Below are positions 23,958 through 36,157 of a stretch of DNA of 64,000 nucleotides, one piece after another. The stretch lies in contig CM055275.1 of assembly GCA_029237695.1 (NCBI GenBank), positions 12,660,899-12,724,898 on the forward strand, read 5' to 3'. The position numbers and the translations under genes are program-made. Origin of the DNA: Conchocele bisecta. Lineage: Eukaryota > Mollusca > Bivalvia > Lucinida > Thyasiridae. Numbering within the stretch: the stretch's first letter is position 1; every line of letters starts with the position of its first letter. The notes beneath the pieces were generated by a model. The model did no database searches. It saw nothing but the letters and a program-made list of their open reading frames with translations, and had not been told where the DNA came from.

Positions 23958-24457
23958 NNNNNNNNNNNNNNNNNNNNNNNNNNNNNNNNNNNNNNNNNNN
24001 NNNNNNNNNNNNNNNNNNNNNNNNNNNNNNNNNNNNNNNNNNNNNNNNNNNNNNNNNNNNNNNNNNNNNNNNNNNNNNNNNNNNNNNNNNNNNNNNNNNN
24101 NNNNNNNNNNNNNNNNNNNNNNNNNNNNNNNNNNNNNNNNNNNNNNNNNNNNNNNNNNNNNNNNNNNNNNNNNNNNNNNNNNNNNNNNNNNNNNNNNNNN
24201 NNNNNNNNNNNNNNNNNNNNNNNNNNNNNNNNNNNNNNNNNNNNNNNNNNNNNNNNNNNNNNNNNNNNNNNNNNNNNNNNNNNNNNNNNNNNNNNNNNNN
24301 NNNNNNNNNNNNNNNNNNNNNNNNNNNNNNNNNNNNNNNNNNNNNNNNNNNNNNNNNNNNNNNNNNNNNNNNNNNNNNNNNNNNNNNNNNNNNNNNNNNN
24401 NNNNNNNNNNNNNNNNNNNNNNNNNNNNNNNNNNNNNNNNNNNNNNNNNNNNNNNNN
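23958..24457. other. Assembly gap of exactly 500 N at the palindrome axis
   Basis: The run is exactly 500 N, a conventional placeholder rather than a measured size. The sequence before it ends GGACCAAGCAAAC and the sequence after it begins GTTTGCTTGGTCC, so the two contig ends are mirror images at the gap edge. ORFs reported across it consist of undetermined residues and are meaningless. Confidence 0.98.
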
Positions 24458-24504
24458 GTTTGCTTGGTCCAGGGTTTGGATGAACACCACCCGATATGAT
24501 GAGG

Positions 24505-26121
24505 ATTCGCCATCATCACACACACAAACTGCTATGTATTTCCTTAATCCGAACATCTAAGCCTGGAAATCATCGACTGTATTACACATGTGAATATTCC
24601 ATTAGTCACAACAGGGGTGTCTTAAACAAAACTCATAAGCGCATTATCAGTCGCTGTGTATCTGATGAGAAAGCACATTCGAGCTGCCTCATCTGGATAT
24701 ACAGCGCTTGGAACGATGGTTATACGCTTTAGTGATGTTAGAGCTAAGATAGCATGATGAGCATGGAAATACATATCGCCGCATAAAAAAGGTGGTACAT
24801 TTGGTGACAACACATTGTTATGACAAAGTTGATCGTGGTAACTGTATATGTGCTTTTGTAATCGGCAAAATGATCAAAAAGATGCTGTTCATGAGAAAAA
24901 CTGCTGCGAGTTGACTGACAGACGACCAGCATGGGCCCTGATCAGACTATGTGGATACGCATGCTGATCTGGGGTCACATTGATAGCACTGATGTCAGGT
25001 ACCTTCTTCCCAGCAGGTTAACCATATATACCCCGCCATTGTACAAATGTTATTGTCTTTTTGCAAACAGTGTTGACTCTAGTCTGGTCACATACTTGTA
25101 ATTGGGCAGACTGTACTTAGCATCAACCATGTTCATGTATCACGATCACCAATGATATGCACGAACTAATGAACGGCATTGTGCTGTGGAATGTGCTTGC
25201 CTTGTCAGGTAACTGTATTGTATCAACACATAGGGAAATCAGACTAGTGTTTTGTTGGCAATGTTCGGAAGTGGCCTTAAACTCCTGCTAACAAATATAT
25301 GGTGAAAGAAAATGTAGTACAAATGAGGGTATTATATATGATAACTGATTTTCATCTCCGTACTCAGTGTTCCTGTTGTAATACATTGCAGTAGCAAGTA
25401 TGGTTATCTAAATAAGTTGTTCTGTGTCTGATTATCAATATAGTTCACGTGCTAGAAACGCATGTTTTGTATTGTAAACATGAACTGACTGGCCAAGTTG
25501 AGCTTTTCTGCGGATGTGAAATTGACAAGGGCTTACCCACACCCGACATAGGCCGCCATAATCAGCTTGTTATATCAATAGTTATAATTGTAGCGACGGT
25601 ACTATGATGTCGAGTACATGTAAGCGCGCGTAATGCTGATCATATGGTGCCATCAATGGAAAACGAATCAGCGCTCCAGTCGCGGTGACGTGAGGTAGAA
25701 CCCCTCCAAACAGGGCACCCGAGAGGTATCAGGATGTACAACTGAAGTGCCTCCACTAAATTTCAGCTGTAAGTACGTTCCGAGAAGAAATTGCGTGTTT
25801 TGTATTGGAAATCAAGAGTAGGCACACCGAAACCTGGTGTCCGGTATGGGTAGGTTCCACCACACGTCACCTCCACAACAGGGTCCGCCCCACAGATGGC
25901 ATCATATAGCTTGAGTATAATGGCAGACTTTTAGCTGTTTATTACATGGATCAGTGGCAGCTAGCGAGGCTGTCTTCCGGAATAGTATGAAATGTTTAAA
26001 TAAAAAGAAAAGAGAGCTAAATGTGGCCGGTCAACAAATATACACTACTCGGAAGTTATGCGTCTGCATGGACTAGTCCGCTATAACAATGGTACACTGA
26101 ATTATACTGTGCGACAAAAGT
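24505..26121. other. Mirror of 21311-22926; no recognised gene
   Basis: Same sequence as the left arm in inverse orientation with scattered substitutions. It lacks the ~984-bp segment next to the axis. Includes a 'DPDQ'-family fragment at about 24920-25100. Confidence 0.55.
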
Positions 26122-26612
26122 TTACGCGTTGTCCAGAGTAGTCGCGAATTTATCCAGGTCAGACTGCGTCTCAATGCGGTGAAATGTTAGATTACGGTCT
26201 TTGATTATGATTGTTCCGTCTGCAGTCCAGGTACTTTGGATCTTTTTGGCCTTGGCCAGGGAACGAGCCCGATAGTATATCTCGCTCCGTGTGCGAGTCA
26301 GATCTTCGTTGAAATAAATCCCGGTTTTACCCTGGGTTTTCAGTTGTGACTTGCGAGCCATGACTTTCCTTCGGGAGCGATATGTGGCAAATTTAATTAT
26401 AATTTCTCTTGGTGAGTTGGGCTTCGGTTTACGAAGTCGGTGCGCGCGGTCGATTCGCTCCAAAGGTACGTCAATGGATTTGATGACGTGCATGACCTTG
26501 TCGTCGACCGATTCATCTGGCGTTTCTGGGATGCCCGAGAGCCTGAGACAGTTGCGCCTGCTGTATTGTTCAGACCTGTCCAACCCGTCTTCCAGTGACT
26601 GAACCCTGGTTT
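26122..26612 (-). pseudogene. Truncated LINE ORF1 (right-arm copy)
   Basis: Minus-strand copy of the ORF at 20522-21310 that begins within the coiled coil. The sequence upstream of the break jumps to what lies before 20371 in the left arm, so about 451 bp including the start codon and N-terminal part are missing. An A-tract (AAA) is shared at the junction. The remaining C-terminal part is open and nearly identical to the left copy, so the loss is recent. Confidence 0.85.
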
Positions 26613-27080
26613 TACATTTAAAAAGTAAATAAGTCAATTTCTAACCTGATAAATATCCAGCCATGTACATAACACTATACTATATCCACATGTTGAATAT
26701 CAATTCTCGTTTCATGCTAAATCATGCTAAATCTCTGTGAATTCGAATTTCAATGTCCGTTGAAAAAATGTTGACTAACCCGCCATGACACAAATCCGAG
26801 CTTCTCGATTGTGTCATTAAGCCGGGTTTTCGCATGGCGCGGCTCATATATACATGTAATTTGAATGTGCAACACATGTAAATATACATTTCACCTTTAT
26901 CTATTGTACACACATGCACATTTACATGTAGAAGCAATGAGACCATAACATATACACTTTGAGACAAAAATAACTAGCTACGATCCCTCATTTTGCGATA
27001 CTCAAATGAACTATGCTTGCTGTGTGAACATAGACATATCCATTGAGACTCATGTAAGCTCTCTCAAATACTCTCAAACA

Positions 27081-27262
27081 TATGGAACGCCGAATCTACA
27101 TAAACTGAAATAATTATTTATAGCATTAAATATTTACAGCTATCCCCAAACGATTTAGAGAGTCCTTCAAATGATTTGGAGCAGTTTTAAATATTTAATG
27201 CTAGCTAATTATTTAGAGCTACCATTAATTATTTGAGTTTATGTAGATTTTGGCGTTCCATA
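27081..27262. mobile_element. TIR MITE with TATGGAACGCC ends (mirror copy)
   Basis: Right-arm copy of 19707-19891, with small internal differences. Confidence 0.82.
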
Positions 27263-29182
27263 GAAACGTACAGCTGTAGACAATGCTCATTTCGCGGCCA
27301 AGCCAACACCTACGGAAAATGCATGTGTCTCATGACGTTATTAGAACGCGCCATTACGTCACCAGACCATTTCACAATGGTGGCACAGAACTTTTAAATT
27401 GATGCGGAGGATGGGTCACGCGCATCACGCGGCCCCGGAATATGTATACGTAAATCAGCTGCTTGAATGGAACAGGTTATCAAACAACCGCAAGTACTAC
27501 ATATTTGCTCAAACTACACGATATTTCCGACGGAAATGTAACAATAACGTTCGATCATGTCCAGCCGTGGGGTAAGTTTGCGTGGTACTCGGGAACTGTT
27601 TGAACCCGTGGCCTACGGCATTGTCGAACCTTATATTGACACACATGACTGTAAGCTTTCTCAAATACACTCAAAGCAAACAGTCGTATACAGTCTGAAT
27701 TCGTTCCTTGTTCCAAAAAGGAACGATTGCGTATCGTGTACACATCATTTTGACATCGTTTATGTTTTTCACATAGGGTAGCCTATGTATTGGAATCGCC
27801 TCGGACAGTTAGCCACCCCCCAGACCCCCTGGATGGGCTAGTCCGTAGTGATATCTAGGAATAACCATAACAACAAAATGCATTGTGTTACTCAATGTTT
27901 AACTGTCATACGCAACCGCTAATTGAAAATAATATAATTATGAAAACTACTTGCACTGAACAATATCAACAACGGATGTTCTACGTACACAAATGCATCG
28001 GATTACTTTGTTGTGCGTTTAAGTTGTGATGCCCCCATTTGCGTCAGACCGACAGTCTGTAGTTTTACGACAGAGTTAACTCCCCTCCGAATACTTTCCA
28101 CCGGAAGCGACCTCCGTCGAGAGGTTACCCAGATTTGTGTTCAATGATCCCGATTGTGTCGCAATAAACTCGCACGTGTGGGTCTAACTGATGTTAATCC
28201 TCATTATATCGATGGATTTACAGCGGAATTTAGTGACATTCTCGAATTCGGCGTGATTGACATTTGTCTATGGTGGCCAATACACGCCAACATGAGTGTC
28301 AATTCCACCAGCGTAGATTAATACCCATATTAATGCAGTACTGAAAATACTACAAAAAATTCTAAAAAGTTTGCGCTTCTATACATTGAAAAGTTTGTCA
28401 GCGGTTTCCCCAATGACGTCATTTGTATGTTTTAATATACTCAATCCGGGGCCAACTATTTCATTCACAAAACAGATGTAAACATGGCGATGTCAAAGTA
28501 ACACAGAAACTTTAACGAAAATCCTGCTACAACATTGTTTTGTACCGACAAGGCATTGTCAGGCGCGACACCGCTTCCGTGGCGGAATTCTTGTAGTACC
28601 CTATGTTCAGTACTTTCAGTACTTTGATTATAATTAGAAAACGATGTGTTCATTGTCTTAACCTTTTGAACCCGAAATCCCGCTATAGCGGTTTACGCAA
28701 ACAGTGCAGATCCAGTCGTAACGAGCCGTCTCATCAGGATCTGTACTTTTGCAAGTAATTTTTATTTTTGTTACAAGAAAAACACCCCCATTTTCATAAA
28801 TGGACTAATCTGAAAATCATTTTGTGAGGATTGGATTGGTCGGAAAATTAGCATATCACAGTCAATTCCAGTTACTTAGGGTGAAAGGGTCACGAAGAAA
28901 TCAGTTTCCTAGTTAAAACAGCGAAAACGTTGTCGAAACGACCCGTCGAAGAAACGACAGGCGTTTATATCGTTTAAAATCGGTTATTTAAACGAAAGTA
29001 TCGTTTTCACGCAGACCAAAACCGCAAACGATAACCGTGTTTATACATATTGGTCTAGAAAATTATCGATTTCACTTCGTTTTCCTTTCGTTTTCGTTTG
29101 GCATCCTTCAACAAACCTTCGCCGTATCTACAAACAAATCTCTTTCCTACGGAGTCCCCCCGCAGGGGACATGGATCTGTTT
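27263..29182. other. Mirror of 17783-19706; no recognised gene
   Basis: Carries the 62-aa frame identical to the left arm (28465-28653, minus) and other small shared frames. Nothing assignable. Confidence 0.5.
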
Positions 29183-29346
29183 TATTAATTCGTTCCCACG
29201 AAATAACAATTCGTTCTCTCAATTTAACAATTCGTTCCCTCGAATTAACAATTCGTTCCTACGATATAACAATTCGTTCTCCTAGAATTAATAATTCGTT
29301 CCCACGAAATGACAATTCGTTTTCATTTCGTGGGAACGAATTAATT
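29183..29346. repeat. 21-bp tandem repeat (mirror copy)
   Basis: Right-arm copy of 17614-17782. Confidence 0.85.
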
Positions 29347-29511
29347 AAAAAAACGTCTACGTACTTTCCCACCAGATGATGCTGTAGGGAGGTTACATTT
29401 TATAGAAAGTGAACACGTACCTGTCCCATTGTGAGGCGGAGAATTCACCTGCTCCTAACAGATATATCTATCGGAATGAATCAGGCATACATAATTCTAT
29501 ATTTACAATCT

Positions 29512-29690
29512 GGATATGACTGGATAAATGGGGCTTATGCGATTTTGCGACCAATGTAGATTCAGATCAGCAATGAAACACCTATCACTCGTCTAACAAT
29601 CAATATAGATCGTTATCATTCTACTGTAGTGTGTTATTTGATCAGGAGCTGCACTGGTTATATATCCCATCAGCCCCATTTCTCCAATCA
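29512..29690. mobile_element. Foldback element of the 'DPDQ' family (mirror copy)
   Basis: Right-arm copy of 17260-17460, with inverted ends AGCCCCATTTCTCCAATCA and TGACTGGATAAATGGGGCT. Confidence 0.65.
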
Positions 29691-29711
29691 TAGCCACAAA
29701 TACGCGTCACA

Positions 29712-29935
29712 GGTTGAAGTAACGGACCGAGGTCTATAAATACATTAAATATTCCCAAAAGCATCAATAAATTTAAAAAAAATAAGCTAAACAAGTGTTT
29801 TTTACTCCCTCCATATAGACTCAATTTTAGCTTATTTTCGTTTTCGTTTATTGATGTGTTTAGGCATATTTAATGTATTTATAGATGTTTTAGCCACATT
29901 TAATGTATTTATAGACCTCGGTCCGTTACTTCAAC
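29712..29935. mobile_element. TIR MITE with GTTGAAGTAACGGACC ends (mirror copy)
   Basis: Right-arm copy of 17026-17252. Confidence 0.82.
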
Positions 29936-30056
29936 CTCTGCTACGGTTATCGTTGCACAAAGGTCGCCTTACGGCGTTTGGAGTCCGACAAGAGATTCCC
30001 AGCGTTGTATCACGAAGCACTACGGCCTATGGTAATTTTAATATTTTTTTCCATTC

Positions 30057-30186
30057 AGGCCCTGGTTGTTCAAAACCTCCGATAGCAGACTTTTAAATCC
30101 TTAACAGTGTTAAGGTCCTTAACAGTGTTAAGGATTTAACTGTCTGTTAAGTTCAGAGAGGTTTTGAGCCTGAGCAACCGGGCCCA
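30057..30186. mobile_element. GGGCCC foldback element (mirror copy)
   Basis: Right-arm copy of 16776-16903. CTTAACAGTGTTAAGG occurs in tandem at its centre. Confidence 0.8.
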
Positions 30187-30345
30187 GATTGTTTTAAAAT
30201 ACAAAATTCATATGCGCTACTATTGACAATAATTTACATTATATTTCAATTTTCTTAATGACTGAACTGGTCCAAAAATTAGATTATGTGTCTTTCTTCT
30301 TTCGACGTTTTTAAACAAGTCTGATATTGTTATTACTTAACTAAT

Positions 30346-30695
30346 ATAGGAATGAATGGCCTTTTTGTGGAATTTATCGGGGTATAAACTTGGAAAAGCC
30401 ACTTTCGCAATTGGCGATAAAAATAAACAATTGGCCATAAAAAATTACAATTTTCGAAGAAAAAAAAAATAATTTTTTTTTTTTCGAAGATTGTAATTTT
30501 TTATCGCCAATTGTTTATTTTTATCCTATTGGTTATTATAGGAATGAATGGCCTTTTTGTGGAATTTATTGGGGTATAAACTTGGAAAAGTCGCGGGAAT
30601 ACTGGACGAAGGCTGGAAGGCCTCGTCCAGTATTCCCGGAATTTTCCAAGTTTATATCCCCGATAAACACCACAAAAAGGCCATTCATTCCTTAT
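30346..30695. mobile_element. Nested family-1 MITEs (mirror copy)
   Basis: Right-arm copy of 16261-16617: one arm, then the AATTGGCGATAAA foldback, then a full hairpin. A related end of the 0.95-kb transposon (TCTGTTTCACGAAACCTGC) follows at about 30895-30950. Confidence 0.8.
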
Positions 30696-31122
30696 AATTC
30701 CAGCATTTGAAATAAATTCATCAATGAAATGTGTTCATTTTCCGTTTTCTTAAGAATTATTTTAACTGCGCCTGAGTGTTACGGAAAGTAGTTCGGCATG
30801 GGAGTTTACTGGGATGTACATTTTGGACAGAGACTTGCTACGGACCAATCAAATGTTAGGGAATTGTGTAAATATTTTTGTGCTGGAATTATGTCTGTTT
30901 CACGAAACCTGCACAAATTTTACGGCTTTTTACATTGCAAAAACATATTTTCGATATTATTATTTTATTTAAATTTAAGAGTAATACAATCAATATTTGA
31001 CAACATTTCGGACTATACTTATGTCTGTAAAAATGGACTCAAACTGGAGATTGTGTGTTAAAAACAAAGCTTTAAATTTACACAAATATCAAAGTAATTT
31101 GAGAAATGTTTCGTAAGAAATG

Positions 31123-31222
31123 GCTTCAATACTTGGACACTTGAATCACCTGAAAATTTGTCACACACCCTCGCGGGTGTGTGATAAATGTTCAGGTGAT
31201 TCAAGTGTCCAAGTATTGAAGC
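31123..31222. repeat. 100-bp hairpin (mirror copy)
   Basis: Right-arm copy of 15726-15825, with the centre changed to CACCCTCGCGGGTG. Confidence 0.85.
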
Positions 31223-33289
31223 AATCCGTTGCCTAATATTTGAAGATATTACATGTTGGAGAAACTCAGACAAAACATTGACGTAACAACATGGCTAAGA
31301 GTGTCAGCGACATTTCGAAGGTGACAATGGTCAATATCGTGTTAATGGTGGCGCAAGTGTGTAACAAATGTTCAGGTGATCCAAGTTTCCAAGTAAGTAT
31401 TGAAGCAATCCTTCGGAGCAATAATGAAGATATTACTGTTGAAGAAACTCTTACAAACTTTTCGACGTAAATGTACACGGACGGACGATGGAACAACGCA
31501 ACGCAATATGCCCCATTGCTATATCATTATACTAATACAAATAAGGCTCATTTTTCAATTTGATAACAAAATATTATTATCGAAAAATACAAATGTTTTC
31601 TATTACGCAAACATTGTATTAGCGAACGTACCCCACTACACCCCCAGTTACCTACATAAACAGGGGGCCTAGTGAGGTACCCGTGCAATATGTAATGCGG
31701 TCAAATAGGCCACGATGCATTGACTATTTTCGAACAATAAAGTATGTTGTAAGCGATTGTAATGTGTATTTTCAATATTTGTATTATTAAAATGTATCAT
31801 ATCGGTCATCATTAAAAGCAAGAAACCACAGTCGTATTGATGAACAATAAGATTTTCCCGAGAACTCATTGGGGCCGCCATTAATCCACTAAACAATAGA
31901 CCACGTGATCCCATTCCCTGAGTAGCCCCCGCTTCGTGAGACGGTGTGCTAATCATGATAATATGTACCCAAACATCTAATTATAAATACACGTGTGGAA
32001 AAAATCGATAACGCGTACAGTGTGACGAGTTGTTGATCTAATGACATCACACAGCTGTACATTTTTACCTTTGGGCAATGTTTTGAAATTGACGCGTGGT
32101 TTTGATGTGTGGCCACACATCAAAACCACGCGTCAATTTCAAAACATTGCCCAAAGGTCAGAGACAATACACTCTCGATTATACGCAGATCTATTAGACG
32201 GCTGGTTATTTTTAAAAAAATATATTTTCGGAGGCCGGAATGTTGAAAGCGTGAGACATATTTTAAGTTGTTCAGTACACCTTCGCCAATATTGATTTTA
32301 GAAAATCCGTAATATTTTCCGTAAATTGTGTTGAAAATTGACACAAACTATATCTCCGGATTTCGCCGATATTAGTTTAGAAAATCACCAATATTTTCCG
32401 TAAATGTGTTGACATAAAGTTCAGCGCTCACGCGGAATTCAAATCAAATACAAAATACTAATTTAATAAATAGACGATGAAGGCTACTGTGTTTGCGGCC
32501 AGTGAATTCTGGTCGTGATAGCCACAGGCGCAGTTCGAACAGTGTTATTACCTGATGGAGGACATTTATTATTTCAAATTCATAACAAAATGTTTGCTGT
32601 CCGAAAATTAATTAATTGTGACAGCCAAAAATATATATGTTGGGACAGTAAACAATTATATGGTATAGACAGTACCTGAAACTTAAAAAAGCACTAACAA
32701 ACTGTCTGTGTATATATTATTAAAAGACGGACACTTTCATCGTTGGTAAGTTTCTATCAATTTATAGCTATTTTTATTAAAATCATAATATTGTGAAAAT
32801 ATTAAAATCACAAAAATAATATATATGGAGAAAACAAAATATACCAAGTCGAGGTATAAAACCCCGACCCTTTCGGCAATCGGTAATTAAATCATAAAAG
32901 TCGGAGACCTTAACCTCATGACTATTGCACCAATACGACGGTTACATTTGTACAAAAGTGCTAATAGTATTACGCCACCATTTGAACGTAATCATTATTA
33001 AATTATTTGCAACTCCATCTACGACGATACCGTTACAGCGATACGCTATTTAAACAACACATATTAGTACCCATAGCATAACAAAGTAATGTATCATTAT
33101 ATATCACAGGAGATAGATTAAAACTGTATATACTAATAAATAGAACGATCCGCTTGGCTCGTATGAAAATAGTTCGCGTGATAGTTGTATATTGATAGTG
33201 TATATTGATTATCTCCCTTGCCGAAAGTAGTTCACTGATTTATTAATTTAAAATAAGACGTGTTTGCGTAATGTCGCCTTGTTTACAAT
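31223..33289. other. Mirror of 13712-15725; no recognised gene
   Basis: AT-rich. It includes the 95-aa frame shared with the left arm (31669-31956, minus) and a 92-bp perfect palindrome listed separately. Confidence 0.5.
32067..32158. repeat. 92-bp perfect palindrome, right arm only
   Basis: From ACCTTTGGGCAATGTTTTG to its complement, with the axis at GG|CC (32112/32113). The left arm (about 14817-14881) has only one half, followed by an unrelated short sequence (CCCACGCCTCGGTG). Confidence 0.95.
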
Positions 33290-34207
33290 GTATATAGCCG
33301 TGACATTGGGACAGGTTTCGTGAAACAGACTGTAGATATTTACATACTGTATCAGTAGGCCTACTGTACATGTACAATGTATATAGCCGTGACATTGGAG
33401 CAGGTTTCGTGAAACAGACAGTAGATATGTATATACTGTAACAGTAGGCCTACTGTACATGTACAATGTATATAGCCGTGACATTGGGCCAGGTTTCGTG
33501 AAACAGACAGTAGATATTTAGATACTGTAACAGTAGGCTTACTGTACATGTACAATGTATATAGCCGTGACATTGGAGCAGGTTTCGTGAAACAGACAGT
33601 AGATATTTAGATACTGTATCAGTAGGCCTACTGTACATGTACAATGTATATAGCCGTGATTCATTGGAGCAGGTTTCGTGAAACAGACAGTAGATATGTA
33701 TATACTGTAACAGTAGGCCTACTGTACATGTACAATGTATATAGCCGTGACATTGGGGCAGGTTTCGTGAAACAGACAGTGATTATTTAGATATGTTAAC
33801 AGTAGGCTTTACTGTAGTACAAATGTATATCCGTGATTGGAGCAGGTTTCGTGAAACAGACAGTAGATATTTTATACTGTAACTTGGCCTATGTACATGT
33901 ACAATGTATATAGCCGTGACATTGGGGCAGGTTTCGTGAAAGACAGTAGTATTTGATTCTGTAACGTAGGCCTACTGTATGTACAATGTATATAGCTCGT
34001 GACATTGGTGCAGGTTTCGTGAAAACAGACAGTAGATATTTAGATACTGTAACAGTAGCTACCTGTACATGTACAATGTATATAAGCCGTGACAATGTAT
34101 AGCGTGACATTGTAGGTTTGTAAACAGCATAGATATTTATTAACTGGTAGACAGTAGCTACTTGGTACAAAGTAGATGTATAGCCGTAGACATTGCCATT
34201 GGGGTTT
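33290..34207. repeat. 89-bp satellite array, segment A
   Basis: Units of 89 bp contain ATGTATATAGCCGTGACATT, GCAGGTTTCGTGAAACAGAC and AGTAGGCCTACTGTACATGT. The first ~5 units are clean. From about 33780 to the Polinton edge the units are increasingly disturbed by small indels. About half of each unit is homologous to the terminal repeat of the 0.95-kb transposon (3428-4376). Small ORFs repeated every 89 bp are products of the array. Confidence 0.95.
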
Positions 34208-34399
34208 AGTAGTATATAGGGAGTCAAAATTATACCACCTAACGTTGGTATCATTTCTCCACCCTATATACTACTCCACCACCCCCCGAAAAATCAAAAA
34301 ATTGGTTAACGAGGAAATTGTCTCCCACCAACCACGAAAAATCCAAAATTGGTGTCATAAATACATCATGTTGTTTTCACGTCCAATTGAACAGATAAA
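34208..34399. repeat. Polinton left terminal inverted repeat
   Basis: Matches the complement of 51422-51612 with a few differences, ending at GAACAGATAAA. The outermost 68 bp (34208-34275) form an imperfect hairpin: AGTAGTATATAGGG is answered by CCCTATATACTACT, and ATACCA by TGGTAT inside. Confidence 0.95.
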
Positions 34400-34431
34400 T
34401 TTAATAGGTTATAATAAAATATTATAACAAA

Positions 34432-34791
34432 ATGAATAATAAAATACACAACGAATTGGACGTTTGTAATGACTTGGATGAAGCATTTTACGCTGTTGTT
34501 TCTACAGTATTAAAACACGGTAAAATGACAATACTATGTGGTATCGAATACATGAAATATCAGCGTAATTTATTACGCTGCGATAAAAACGTTGCATTTT
34601 ACAATATTAAACCGGCAATTATGTCGCGGTATAAGTATCAAATTTATGTAATGAAGTGACTAAATAGGATCGGAGAAACACTACCGAAACATTATCAAAC
34701 TAATTTTATAAAACAGTTTAAAATCAAAGATTCGTTGACGGATATGCGTTTCTACGATATCACTTTTAACGAAGAAATTGGAAATTATTAG
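34432..34791 (+). pseudogene. Small Polinton ORF, paralogue 1 (unknown function)
   Basis: ATG 34432 opens 75 residues (MNNKIHNELDVCNDLDEAF) and includes IEYMKYQRNLL. A similar C-terminal part (FYDI) is read in another frame up to a stop at 34789-34791, so the original was perhaps 120 residues. A tandem paralogue follows at 34838-35193. Acidic/aromatic composition, no recognised domain and no membrane segment. The position next to the terminal repeat suggests an early or regulatory gene, but that is a guess. Confidence 0.55.
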
Positions 34792-34837
34792 AAGAAATTG
34801 AAAATTATTGAACAGAAAAAAAAAACTATTAGAGAAA

Positions 34838-35193
34838 ATGGATAATACAATACAATTGGAATTGAAAGTTTTTAATAACTGTGTTGAAGAAATTTATGAA
34901 GAATACGGGGATTATAATCCTATATATAAATTCTATAAAATGAGAACACTAGGCGATATCGAATACATGAAATACCAGCGTAATTTATTACCGCTCCGAT
35001 AAAAAACGTTGCATTTACAATATTTATACCGGCAATTATGTCAACTATACAATAGGCAAATACAAACATTAGACGGATAATGCGTATCGGATATGAAATT
35101 AAGGTGTATTATATAAAATTGTTAAAACCCAACGATTCGTTTACGAATATACATTTCTACGATATCGCTTATAAAGATATTAATAATTTGTAA
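34838..35193 (+). pseudogene. Small Polinton ORF, paralogue 2 (unknown function)
   Basis: Starts MDNTIQLELKVFNNCVEEIY and shares IEYMKYQRNLL and a downstream FYDI segment with the preceding gene. The frame breaks near 34990, where one extra base appears relative to paralogue 1, and continues in another frame to TAA at 35191-35193. The two genes are a tandem duplication of about 400 bp. No recognised family. Confidence 0.55.
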
Positions 35194-36056
35194 AAAAAAA
35201 TAACAAAAGCCTCCACTCGTGCACAACACCCCCAGCGACTGGGCAGATTTCTAGCCGGCACCCAGCCACTGGGGTGTTGGGACCTTTCTTAAGCCCACGC
35301 ATCTGTTGGCTCACAGTCTGGTTTTACGGGTCGCCTTGAACCCCATTGCCAATTCCTCTAATTAAGAGAAACCAGCGAAGTAAGGAGAGCCTATGTGTGA
35401 ATTTGGTTTCCGAAATTGCAAAGCTCTTGGCAGAAATCTGTTAGGCCGGCACCTTTGAGCTACACAATTACATCTCCAAATACACACATATGGATAGACT
35501 GCTACCATTAAACAGACGAGACGGACGTCATACCGGATCAACAACATAGCACACACGAGATGAGACCAATTGTTGTAAGGTCAACAAACATATATATACT
35601 CATCAGTTTCCTATACAACATACAAATGGTGTGCATATTATAATTATTTATTAATACCTATTGGCGAAAGAAAACATGTGATGGTTCGTTATTTTGTTAA
35701 TTTTATAATTAATTTTATATAATAATTTAAATTTCTGAAACACCCCCTATTATTACATAGTAATTAATTTATGTTGTAACGACAATGTTTCAATTACACG
35801 GGTTATGGCCCATGCGTAAATTGATAGCCGAGGTAAAACAGAGCCGAGTGTATAAATTACACGGGTTATGGCCCATACGTAAATTGATAACCAAGGTAAA
35901 CAGAGCCGAGTGTATCAATTACACAGACGGTGTGTACAGTGTAATCCTCGACTGAATTTGTAATTCTCAGTGAAAAACACATGTTGTATAGGTATGTAAA
36001 TTTGTTTTACTGCACCAATATAATTTTGAAAAAATTAGGAAAATTATAAAATTAAG

Positions 36057-36095
<39 letters not shown>

Positions 36096-36117
36096 TTATT
36101 TAATTAATTATTATTAT

Positions 36118-36154
<37 letters not shown>

Positions 36155-36157
36155 ATT
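35194..36157. other. Polinton non-coding region with hairpin, direct repeats and poly-T
   Basis: No gene seen. Contains an imperfect hairpin at 35223-35280 (CAACACCCCCAGCGACTGGG against CCCAGCCACTGGGGTGTTG), a 63-bp direct repeat at 35791-35925 (ACGGGTTATGGCCCAT in each unit), a 26-bp sequence at 36020-36045 repeated exactly at 43466-43491, and two T runs between 36061 and 36151. It separates the rightward small ORFs from the leftward gene block and may hold control elements. Confidence 0.6.
35791..35925. repeat. 63-bp direct repeat, two units plus a partial third
   Basis: Unit starts (ATTACAC) at 35793, 35856 and 35918. Each full unit has ACGGGTTATGGCCCAT, CGTAAATTGATA and CAGAGCCGAGTGTAT. 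Iteron-like in form; function unknown. Confidence 0.85.

Noticed and set aside
23744..24556. ORFs of about 200-250 aa spanning the gap
   Set aside because: Most residues are undetermined because they cross 500 N. Only the first 71 residues of the plus-strand frame are real sequence.
33290..34207. Regular 89-bp repeats resembling a CRISPR array
   Set aside because: The whole 89-bp unit is repeated without variable spacers, no cas genes are present, and the context is a eukaryotic satellite.
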